A stretch of 64,000 nucleotides of DNA from Larus michahellis (taxonomy: Eukaryota; Chordata; Aves; Charadriiformes; Laridae). The notes beneath the pieces were generated by a model. That model saw only the letters and a list, made by a program, of their open reading frames with translations. It had not been told where the DNA came from and did not search any database. Of this stretch, positions 11,496 to 21,491 are shown one piece after another (positions within the stretch are counted from its first letter, which is position 1; each line of letters opens with the position of its first letter). The position numbers were made by a program, and so were the translations under genes. The stretch spans positions 21,919,583 through 21,983,582 of the forward strand of contig NC_133901.1 in the NCBI RefSeq assembly GCF_964199755.1, given 5' to 3'.

Positions 11496-13831
11496 ATTTA
11501 AAATATTTCCTTGAAATAAAGAAGGAGAAGGAAAAAAGAAGCAGTTAACATATGGAGACAGAATTAGCAAACTGAGAAGCAAAACAGAGATTGTTATTTT
11601 AAACTGGAACTCATCATGAAGAATACCACCAGTGCTACACATGTTTTTATTAATTACGGAAAACTAATATAACTCATACATGGCAGACATGTAGTTTGGT
11701 GGAAATATGAGATTTTTCTGAACCTTTCCCATGATTCCTCAGTTTACTGGAAACTACTGGTTTCCTACGCTAGCAATTTCTTATCTCTATGCTCAGTGTA
11801 CTTTATGAACATCAGTTTTCCCATGGCAGCACCAAAGTATAAAATACAAATCCTATACAGCTCATGAACTGCCCTCAGAGGAATCTAGATGTCATTTTGA
11901 TTATGAAAATGGAGGCTTCAAATGGTAAAATCAGTATATCCATATATTTAAATGCCACTCAAAAAATTAATATTAAAACTGCATACAGAATTATTTTGTG
12001 AGATTGTTCCATAGGGTATCTAATTTCATGCCAGGGTAATACCACTGAATGGTGCTAGACTGCAATAAAATTCATGTAATGAAGTGGAGAACATAGCATA
12101 TAAATGAGTTTCGGGTTTATTTCTGTCATTACTGTTAGCGTTATTACTTCCTTTTTCACTATTTCATTTTTAAAAATATTATTTATATTACAGGTGAGTT
12201 TTAGTTAAAAGGCTCTGTGAGCAAACCATTTTCCTATGGGCAATGATCCTCTATATGAAGGACAAACTATAATTTATCCTCTAGGGACAATATAATTTTA
12301 CTGAATCTTTTAAAGCCCATCTCAGAAATGAGCTCGAGTAGGTAGGTCCTGAGTGGTGATTTCATTCATTCATTCACTGCAGCAGAAATTGAATCAGGTC
12401 CCAGGACAGGCAGGAACGTGACCGTTGGCAAAGGTGAGCAAAATTCAGTTAGAATAGATCCATATTGTCTAGTCAGTGTGCCCAGCTTACACCAGCCAAC
12501 AATAAACCCTGGAAAAGAAGTGGCAAAAATATGCATCCATCCGAATTAACAAGATTACCCACTGCTGCGTATGAGGATAGAGCTGCAGAAGCCCAGCCCT
12601 GCGGGGAGCTGAGCACCCTCCACCCAGCGAAGGGAAAAATTGCCATCACTTTTTTCCTGGGAGATGCTCAGGCACTGATACGCTGGGGCCGTGAGGCAGA
12701 TTAGACTCTTTTCTGATCCAGTTACATTGGCAAATAAAGCACAACAATGAGAAAGAAACGATAAAGATAGAAACCACTTTAATTGACCTATTTTGGTGCC
12801 TTTGGTTTTTGGCTCAGTAAAAGCATCCTGTTGAGACGTTGGTGATTAATGACAGACTGAAAGAGCTAAGTATACCACTATTTACCGACTGCTGTAAGTA
12901 GAAAGTGAGCGTAAATATGCCTATTTCTGCTCACTTGTAGATTCTTACGCTCAGTTTTTGTTCCTAACATAATGTGACTTAACTAAATAATTAAAGCAGG
13001 ATGAGTTCAGAGAGCTGCTTTTCTCCCCTCAGTATGCCTGACCAAGCTAACAGCTACAAGAGCAAACAATTTCCCCAAACGTTTCTGACTACTCAAGCCT
13101 GGGTAGGACTGACCATTGATTTCACAAAGAATTCGCTCAGAACAGCTGATTAGAAGGTCCCACCCTCAAGACCAGAGTTTGCCCTGAAACAAAGCCAATA
13201 CACAGTTTTGTTGTTTCCTGTCACAGAAAAGGCACTAGTCCTATAGATAAAAATGTGCTTCTCCATGAAAAAAAAAAGCACTTTTCTACCTATTGTAGTA
13301 AATAAATGAAATTAAGACTTTCTTTTCCAGCAGAGAGACTGGTTCTTCACAGAGTTATTTTGACCAGTGCATGAGAAACTCTGTCCTGTCCAAGGGGTGG
13401 GGGAAGGGAGAGTTGTTCCATAATTATCTGCCAGGCACCTCCCACTCACAGAGACCTGGAACTCAACCTCCTCCACTGCACACAATTATGTATTGTCACA
13501 GCCTCTGTAAGAGTTGTCAGCATCCCAATAAAATGAAAATGCGCATAGTCGGGCAAAGTTTACTTTAGTGTTCCACAGGGATGTTGCTCAACTGGATATT
13601 TCCCTTGCAGGAATAACAGGTCATTGGCTCCTCTCTGGATATGTTGGGTATATTTGTCTCTAGATCAATTTTTGCTTCTAGTTTATTGGTATATGATACT
13701 TGAAAGCCTTGTCAAATGGGCTTGGGAATGATTTCTTTTAAAAGCTTTGAGTTCAGGTCATAAAATCTTGTCATTAAATATACTGCATTATCTAGGGTAA
13801 GAGGACTCCTTCACAGTCTTTCAGACTTTGA

Positions 13832-13864
13832 TTCTTCTTCTTTTTTTTTTTTTTTTTTTTTTTT
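13832..13864. repeat. TTC triplets running into T24
   Basis: A short TTC repeat is followed by 24 uninterrupted T residues on the plus strand, so A24 on the SCG2 sense strand within intron 1. Length polymorphism is likely. Confidence 0.9.
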
Positions 13865-14203
13865 GAGAAAACAGAAGACATTTTAGACTATCTTTAGAAT
13901 TTGTATTAACACATTCTCTTCTGTGCCTCTCAAGGGACAATAAGCTAAAATGGCTGGTTTGTCTACAGATGGATAATTGTGAAGCTAGCTTAGATGGGGA
14001 GCATATTTTCTCCTCTATTAGTACCTAACAAGCAGGAAAATCATCTTTTAGGCAACAAAAGTAGAAGTTTCTATCTACAAAATGAGGCGATCGAGTTCAC
14101 AATTTAACATGCACAAAGGCAATGCAGACTGACAGAAGTTCCTGAGAAAACAGGCAAAACAATAAATCTCCTTTCTGGGATGTTTCCATGGTAGCAGTAA
14201 TTT

Positions 14204-14229
14204 TCTCTCTCTCTCTCTCGATCTCTCTC
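14204..14229. repeat. CT dinucleotide microsatellite
   Basis: CT repeats in two blocks separated by CGAT, within SCG2 intron 1. The short repetitive acidic/basic stretch in the opposite-strand open frame over it is a by-product of this repeat. Confidence 0.9.
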
Positions 14230-14972
14230 AGCAGTCATCTCGGATGTGTATGTAATGTTTCCAGTGAAAATCTGCGATGAAAACTCATAAGCTTTCCTAT
14301 AGTCCCTGCCCTGAGAGTCTGTGGGGGAATCCGACAGCCGTTTTCCATAAGGAAAATAAGGAAATATGTCACGCACTCTTCCTCCCTTTTTACTTTTGCA
14401 ATAATTAACAGGACTGCAGTAAATTTGCGCTTTTTTTAAGTATATGTAACACTTCATCCTGTGCAAGGGACTCAAACCGTAAACAAAATAAGAATGAGGT
14501 GAGGAGAAGGAGAAAACTGCAAACCCCAAGCAGTTGTGGATGAATATAATGCCTGTTTGTACACCTGGAGAGTCAGTCAGATTGTGTTTGCGTCCAAGGT
14601 AACCTCTCAGCCTATATTTTGACGCGGCTGTAGTGCCGTGTCGGCGAGCCAGCACAACTGAGCGCAATCGCAAACAGAAACGTTTTGCTTCCCGCCTTCA
14701 GCCACAAACCACGCTGATAATACATATAAAATATATATATAGCAATAGGTCTATGTTTTATAGATATATTTCATTGCAAACAGCTACAACCCCATCAACT
14801 TTCTGCTGTAACTCGCCGTTTCACTTCATCCCCAGCGGGGTTTTTTTGTGGGTTGATCCCCGCCCGGGTGGCAGCCGCGGGAAGGTGGCACAAGGGTCGC
14901 CCGGACCTCCCCGGACCCCACCGTGTCTCCCCCCGGCCGCGGCCGCCCCGCGGAGCCCGGCGCAGCCCCTAC

Positions 14973-15006
14973 CTGCCCGCGCCGCTCCCGCCGCCGCCGC
15001 CGCCGC
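14973..15006 (-). other. SCG2: SCG2 exon 1 (noncoding), inferred
   Basis: Transcription should start about 25 to 30 nt past the TATA box, that is near 15005. A good splice donor, CAG/GTAGGG, occurs at 14971-14972. This gives a first exon of only about 33 nt, largely a CGG repeat, and a spliced 5'UTR of about 47 nt. A weaker alternative donor about 50 nt further downstream cannot be excluded. Confidence 0.5.
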
Positions 15007-15010
15007 CGCC
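14988..15010. repeat. SCG2: CCG/CGG triplet repeat, about 7 units
   Basis: Seven CCG units plus two bases on the plus strand read as CGG on the SCG2 sense strand. The repeat lies in the inferred first exon and touches the RE1 site. CGG repeats in 5'UTRs can vary in length and affect translation, but this copy is short. Confidence 0.9.
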
Positions 15011-15028
15011 AGCACCACGGACAGCGCC
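15008..15028 (+). promoter_or_regulatory. SCG2: RE1/NRSE silencer (REST binding site)
   Basis: The bases AGCACCACGGACAGCGCC (15011..15028) match positions 4-21 of the 21-bp RE1 consensus exactly, and position 3 also matches, for 19 of 21. REST bound to RE1 recruits corepressors and silences neuronal genes in non-neuronal cells, and SCG2 has been reported as a REST target. The site lies between the TATA box and the inferred start of transcription, so occupancy could also block initiation physically. Binding itself is inferred. Confidence 0.88.
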
Positions 15029-15030
15029 CG

Positions 15031-15036
15031 CTTATA
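15031..15036 (-). promoter_or_regulatory. SCG2: TATA box of SCG2
   Basis: The minus strand reads GGTATAAGCGGG inside an otherwise very GC-rich region. It lies 16 bp downstream of the CRE and about 60 bp upstream of the first-exon splice donor, which sets the direction of transcription toward the CDS. Confidence 0.8.
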
Positions 15037-15052
15037 CCGCCCTCGACGCGCC

Positions 15053-15060
15053 TGACGTCA
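15053..15060. promoter_or_regulatory. SCG2: CRE (TGACGTCA) of the SCG2 promoter
   Basis: A perfect cAMP response element palindrome lies just upstream of the TATA box. Granin genes, including mammalian SCG2, are known to use a proximal CRE for basal neuroendocrine and cAMP-induced expression through CREB/ATF factors. The same position here supports conserved control. A half-site GCGTCA lies about 30 bp further upstream. Confidence 0.88.
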
Positions 15061-15186
15061 CCGCGCGGCCACGCCCCGCCCGGGCGGCGTCACCGGGGAC
15101 GGGCCGAGGCGGTGCCGGGCACCCGCACCGCCATCCCCGGGGGGCAGGCTGAGGAACAACCCCCCCATCCTTCCTCCGCATCGCGG

Positions 15187-15565
15187 GGGTGTGCAAATAA
15201 AGAACGGGAGGGGCGGGACACACGAGAAAAAGGGGGAAAAGAAAAGGCAAAAAGAAAAAAAAAGGAAAAAGGGGAGAAAAGGCAAAAAGAAAAAAGGCAA
15301 GAAGAAAGAAGGCAAGAAAAAAAGGAAGAAGATAAAAAAGAAAAAGATAAAAAAAAGAAAAAAGAACAAAGAAAAAGGGGAAAAGACGAAAAGGAAAAAA
15401 GAAAAAAGGTGAAAAGAAAAAAGAAAAAAGACAAAAAGAAGAAAAAAGGAGAAACAGGCAAAAAAAAAACCCCAAAAAAAAGAAAGAAAAAGGAAAAAAG
15501 ATGGGGGGGGAGAAAGAGGGGAAAAGGGGAAGAAAAAAAAAAAAGGAGTAAGAAGAAAATAAAGT
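15187..15565. repeat. Polypurine GA/A-rich tract
   Basis: The plus strand is almost entirely A and G for over 330 bp, mostly GAAAAA and AAGAAAAAGG units with rare C or T. It lies directly upstream of the SCG2 CpG island. Long lysine-rich plus-strand frames and phenylalanine-rich minus-strand frames over it are artefacts of composition. Such tracts can form triplex (H-DNA) structures and vary in length. Confidence 0.92.
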
Positions 15566-17787
15566 AGGCAGACAGGGTACAGTCAGTGCCTTCTGCTTCC
15601 CGGCTCCCACAGTCCAGGGGTGGTGAGGAGCTGGCGGGGAAGGGGGAGCTTCATTAAGCTGACCAATATCTCAGGCTTGTAGGTGACAGCAGAAGCAGCA
15701 GTGGGGGCACACGGCCGGGTCTGTGGGACAGGGAGCAGCTGGGGGCGCACAGGGACAGGATAGGGTGTGAGCCAAACTGGGAGGTTGGTGTGTGTCCCCT
15801 CATGGGGACAGGCCAACTGGAGCATCCTGCTGCAGGCTGGGTGTTCTCGGGGGGAAAAATGACACCCCTCCATTGTATGCCTGAGACAGGCGGAAAAACT
15901 GAAGCACGTTGGGGAGAGATAATGCAGCAGGATCTGTCCGTCCCAGCTCCCCCCCGCCCAGTAGCTCCCTGGACACAAGCATCCCACTCCTGCAGGGCTC
16001 TGCCTCGATGGGCTCCCGGCTTCGACTCCCACTTCCTGGGGTGCGGAGAGAGCCAGAGAAGGGCTGTCCACCTACGGCACTGCTGGCCAGGCCCCAGCTG
16101 CTCCAGCTTCGTTCTCAGCGCTCCATGGGCAAGAAAAAAAGGCCAGCGCTTGCAAGCAAAGCTCACCAGGGTGAGTAAATACCAGCCGGCATAAATCAGA
16201 AAGCATGAGATGTAACACGTGGCTTCAGCTGCTGCTCTGGGGTTTAAGCTCATTCCTTCTGCTTCCTTTCTGTTCCAGAAAGGTTGTTGCACTTTGGCTT
16301 TTAAATCAAGACTCCTTTTCCCCCAAAATAAATCTTTCCTGACAATTTTGACCTTTTACAGCACAAAATGCAAAAAAACCAAAACTAGGATGAATGTACC
16401 TTCCGAGCCAATAAATGTTACAAAATTAAATTGTCGTAAGATCAGCAAGTTAGAAATAATTGCAGCCATGAACACAGACAAAAGGACTATCCTTGCTGCA
16501 TTTGTTGTAGTTGAAACGGAGAGCTGGAAGCCTCTCGTTTCACCTCGCGTAGCTGTATGAGTAAACCAGAGGACCAGTTTTTGTGCTGGAACTCTCGATC
16601 AGCAGCTTTATTCAGGCCCCAGATACAACCCAAAATGTTCTCTTTTTACTGGACCCAGGAAGAAAAGAGCTAAAAGAGAAGTTACGTTATGACCCACAAC
16701 AGCATCCCTGAAGAAGGGAAACGGAAAGGCATCTGCTACAGTAAGCAGAAAGAAAGGTCCAACTCCCGCGGAGCAGCTGGGAACTGTATTGCTGAACACC
16801 AAATCTTTGAATGCCCATAAAACATATAGTCGCAGACAACGTTATTGCTTATACACCTTAGGCCATGGAGAAAAATAGTCATTGTGATCAACACAAAGCC
16901 ACAACAGCGAAAAAAAACAAGACAAAAAACGCTCAATTTGGATTTTCAGGAATTTTCTTGTGCCTCTGGAGGCCATTTCTGACAGACTCTTGTTTTGTGC
17001 TTTCTGCCACCAAACGCCTAACATTTATCTAGCAACTTCTTTCCCGTGAAATCATCACGCTGCCCCCATCCATCTATCCCTGATCTTCAGCATCAGTGCG
17101 TATTTCAGACAGCCCAGATTAATTGGCACATCAGCACGATTCCTTCCTCTGCTCCTTAACTGCCCGCTTGAGATTTACAGCATGTCAAGTCAGGCAGACA
17201 CTTGGCTTAGGTCTCTGCCGCGGCTATTTTGGGTTCAGTGGATAAAATTTACCGAAGGGTATCCACAATTCAGCTGTCAATTTTACTCCACATCAAAAAG
17301 TGTTGTCTGGACTTTGTGCTTATGATTGATTGCATCCGCACAGCCCTGTAAGGAGGGCCTTAGTGAATGTACTATTTTTTTTCCGCCCATATTGAGTGCA
17401 TGGCATTCTTTTCCTCAGCATGAGTCATGCAACAGAAAATTTGATCTGTGCTGTCATTAGAAGTTCCATGGCATTTTATACGAGAGTAAGATCACATCAT
17501 GGCATCTCGGAATTTTAGGAAATTGCATTAGAACTAGCTCAATATCAACTCTTTAACCAGAGGAGCTTGGTAATCTTGTTTTCCTGAGAGCATTTTGACC
17601 ACGCTGCATCCTTTTGTGGATGCTGGGAACGGACCAGTAATAAACATAATGGTTTCTCTGGCCTGCCCCATCACATGCTCTGCCTTACATAGTTGTGCAT
17701 CATGAGACACTAAGAAGTTAATCAATCAATCCCGCATCTTGCATGCTAACTTAAGGGTAAGAAAAGCTTCAGAGATATTTTTTTTTA

Positions 17788-17840
17788 CTTCATTTCATTT
17801 TCATTTCATTTCATTCATTTTTATTTTCATTTCATTTCAA
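17788..17840. repeat. TTTCA-type pentanucleotide repeat
   Basis: An imperfect run of ATTTC/TTTCA units, interrupted by ATTC and ATTTT variants, extends for about 50 bp. It is intergenic here. Confidence 0.85.
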
Positions 17841-20800
17841 GAAACAGAGGCAAGAGGGCCGCAGCCCGCTGTGTTGTGTCATACCCAGCTGGATCATCAT
17901 CCCTCAAGTTAACGGAGAAAGAAAAGTCAGATGACTTGACTTGGGGTGGTGGCAAGGTCTGATGTGGGGCTTGCCGTCGTTGCCCGTGTGCCCAGCCCCC
18001 AGGACAGCATCGTCACTGGTGGGGTGATGGTGGCAAGAACCACCACCGTTCATGGACTGCGGTGTCCCGGGGAAACCTGCCTCCCCCCACGCCTGCCCAG
18101 CTGGCGCAAGAGGGTGAAGCAGTGGTGTTGATGGTACGAGCACCCCAGCAGCAACGCGCGGCACCTTTGTCTGGCTGTTGTGGCTCTCTTCTAAACACCA
18201 AAATAGTTTTGTGCCGTTCCCTTCTGCTCTAGCTCTCTCCTCCTCTAATTGGTGTCACCAAAGATCAGTACTGCTTAAAAATAAAGTGGGGTTGTGTCAA
18301 TATTGATTATTCACACACGCACACCCCTTTTCCTCTGTTTCCAGTGGCAAGTAAAAATAATTTACAATTCATTACAGACATAGCATTTCTTGCAGAATAA
18401 GTGCCATTGTCACATTTAAAATTCAGTCTATATCTGACTTGAATATCTGCATTTATTCTGTATGTAATGAGAAGGGGGAGGTTTTCTTTCCTCCGAAAAA
18501 GTTCCTCTGCCATCACAGATATGGATTCTTTTACACTGTTTTAATTTTAAAGTACTTGAACTCTGCTTGTGTCCAACATTAGACTTGTTATTTTGTGCTC
18601 ATTTTGCACGCTTGAAAGATCAAATGTATTTGTATGCAAATGTTTGTGGCCTCCCTAAATTTAGTACATAATAAATGGCTCAGATTTCATTACCAAAGCT
18701 GTAAGGAGAGGGAAAAATATAACATGGTGAGGAAAAGTGAGGGCTTTGCAGTTTGTACGGTCCTTTAAAAGCATGGACGTCAAGGCAAGCTTCTGGTGGC
18801 CGTAGATCTCTGGGCTTTATTCCACGCTGCAATGAGATTAAGTAGGTTCAACGCCAGCCTGACCGACACGCCTCCCTGGAGGTTTGCTGCTGGCTCCGTA
18901 GGGACATTTCAAGAACAGATTTTGCTGCGAACAACAGTAAAAAATACAAATCCTGACTTTTACCCAACATTTACAGGTTCAGGATTTCATGCTGCCTGTG
19001 TTTAAAAAAATTACATAGAAAAAGGAGCCTTAGGGCAAGACTTGACTGTCACCTCTGAGACGTGGGGGTACGTCCACCTTTGCAACGTGGACACACCAAC
19101 AGCCTTGCGAGTGTCACTATCTCAGCGCAAGCCTCTTGTGCCACTGGTGGGGTGTCCCCTACACACCCTGCACCATCTGAAATCCAGGCTCTCCACACTC
19201 CTGTGGCTTCCGTGGCCTGGGGACGGAGCAACCCCTCTGCAGGAGCCTGGACCAAGGAGGTGGCCGAGGTGGACATGCAGCCTCGCTGAGGGCATCTCGC
19301 AGGCTCTCCCAGAGCCCCCCCTGGTCCGGCTGCTCAGCCTGCAGCACTGCGGCTTACAGACAACTAAAATGGGTGGTGGCTGGTGATGGAAAACCCTGCT
19401 CTGCGCCTGCAGCAGCTCGGCCTGCCTGCGCCAGGGCTGGGGTCACCCACGGCTCAGCTGTGCCATGCCCGCTTGTGAGTCCTGCCCCAGGGCTTTGTCA
19501 CCCCTGGAAGTGCCTCTCGTTCTCTCCAGTGACCGCGGGAGGAGCCCAGACCTGCTGCCTCACCGTTCCCTGCCTCCCTGCCCACGGACCGACACTTACT
19601 AGAGGATGCCTCGAGCTTGGGATAGTTGGGGTCCACCACGTAGCACAGACCCTCTCCTTGTGGCAGGTGGTAGGACTGATCAGCTCAGCTGAGGGTAGAG
19701 GAGGAGAGAAGCCTCCGCTGGAAGGAGCGTGTAAAAGCAGCGGATGAATCAACAGGGAAAGAGTTTACTGTTATCCTTGTTCCAGCGCAGCCTCCAGTTT
19801 GAGTACCATGAACAGGAATAGCAAAACGCCAACAGATTAAGGAATATATGTCTTCTCATATAACCACCGAATTATTTTTATCTCCAGGCCTCCCCCACAT
19901 ATGTACTCACATATTTTCTTCCGTGGAGTTTCAAGGCTCTTCACAAAGCCTGTGACATCTGCTTACCAACATTGGGTGTAAAAATATCAATATCTGCTCT
20001 GCTTAGCTGTTCTGAGTGCTACATTTACCAGCCAGTAAAGATCAAGAGCCTCCTGGGAGCTGGCTGGATCAAACTGTCATGATTTCAGCATTGCTTTGCG
20101 TCAGACAGCAGAATTTAAAGTCAAAACACAGATAGTTTGGGGAGGAAGACAATGCGAAGCCCTGAGTCATACCCTGCTGAGGGTGAGGAGAACAGATTAA
20201 CAGACAGCAAACATGAATGAAAACGAACGGCTCATTTTAGTCATGCGGCTGCTTCTAAAACCTAAAATAGGATTTATTTTTAGGCATTGAGCATGAAAAG
20301 AGGATTTCTTTGCAGCTTGCCAAAGAGAAGTTGAGAAAAGAGTTCTAATTAGCGTGGGGCAGGCTCCCCTTTCCTTGACACCCGGAGGAGCTCGGCAGCG
20401 GGGCTCACTGTGCTCGGGGACGTTTCGTTGCTCACAAGCTGCTTTCCCCATGCGTCACCCACGGGACTTTGCACGACCCGGCAGCTTTTAGCGTCATTTG
20501 GGTACAGAAGATGCAGCTCGTACTCCAGCCCCAGCCAACTTTCCCTTTGCCAAAGTTGAGTTAAAAAAAAAAATAAAAATATGATTGCTTATAACCAGGT
20601 CGCATCTCTTTGAGGAGCTGCGCCGCTCCCCACTGCGGGCTCACGGGGGAAGGAGACAAAGCAAGCACGGCTTCGCCGTTGGAGAAACTCCACAGGTTCA
20701 CCCCAAATCATTGGCGATTACTTAACCTCTGAGCCCTTCAGAGCAGCAGTGGCAACAACCTCCAACAGCAGACAGCAAAACCGGTTTGCCTCTGCTTTCC

Positions 20801-21467
20801 CAGGCAAGCGCCGCCTGCCCGAGTCAAGCTCCTTGGCTGGTGTGAGGGTCCAACCTGGGGTATTGGCCACCTTGGGGTATTCAGGTCAGCCAAGGTTGAC
20901 CTTCAGTGATGTTTTTTCCATGAGAGAAGAATGAAGGTTTTACATGGGAGTGAAAAAAGCTGGCACGCAAATCCGTACACACATCTATGTGATTTTTCGT
21001 TTTAAATAAACGGATAGAAGTGATTTCACAGCTGTATATAAGGTTAGTTACGATACTTGCTCCTCTGCTAAATCAATTCATCAATTCTGCTCTACAGAAA
21101 GTTCATGATCTTGGGGCTAAGCCATCTCTATCCCTTACTTACATTAAAGCCCCATTAATTTTCACATCAATCACTCATAAACATGAAAAAGCTCAGTGAT
21201 TTTGGATCTCCCTGTCTCTGGCAAAAACCCACCATTTTGTTATCTGCTGCCTTGTCTGACAACACAGGACAGGACTCCAGTGGCAAAATCGCCACTCAGA
21301 ATTAACACTCCTGTTCTTACTCCTTTTTTTTTTTGAGAATACAACTATTCTCAAAGCATGCGCTAGCGTGCTTGTGTTCCTTCATGTGGGCAAATGTTCT
21401 TCCATCCCCAAGCCAGTAGGGCAACAGGTGCTTTAGCAACGCAACGTGCGAGAATCCATCCGCTAAA

Positions 21468-21491
21468 GCTAGAAGCCATGCTAGAAGCCAT
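21468..21491. repeat. Exact 12-bp tandem duplication
   Basis: GCTAGAAGCCAT occurs twice back to back. It is a small slippage or duplication event in intergenic DNA. Confidence 0.9.

Larger units (their letters stand above)
11510..14972 (-). other. SCG2: SCG2 intron 1
   Basis: This intron of about 3.5 kb lies in the 5'UTR. Its 3' end has a long pyrimidine tract on the minus strand followed by TTCAAG, and exon 2 begins 14 nt before the start codon. Its proposed 5' end is CAG/GTAGGG at the edge of the CpG island. A single intron before an uninterrupted CDS is the known SCG2 structure. Inside it are a 24-base T run and a CT repeat (listed separately). Open frames within it are not considered genes. 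Confidence 0.75.
14840..15180. promoter_or_regulatory. SCG2: CpG island at the SCG2 promoter
   Basis: About 340 bp of very GC-rich DNA with many CpG dinucleotides contrasts sharply with the AT-rich flanks. It contains the CRE, TATA box, RE1 site, CGG repeat and first exon described below. Confidence 0.85.

Noticed and set aside
14104-14673. A 189-codon minus-strand frame in SCG2 intron 1
   Set aside because: It contains translated CT microsatellite (RERERE), lies wholly in the intron and shows no family resemblance.
14923-15567. A 214-codon lysine-rich plus-strand frame at the SCG2 promoter
   Set aside because: Most of it is translation of the polypurine tract and the start overlaps the CpG island and TATA region. 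The composition explains the lack of stops.
15032-15610. A 192-codon phenylalanine-rich minus-strand frame
   Set aside because: It is the complement of the same purine tract (TTC/TTT codons), with no domain structure.
15654-16292. A 212-codon minus-strand frame upstream of SCG2
   Set aside because: It overlaps several comparable frames on both strands in a GC-rich patch, with no motif or splice context. It looks like a composition effect.
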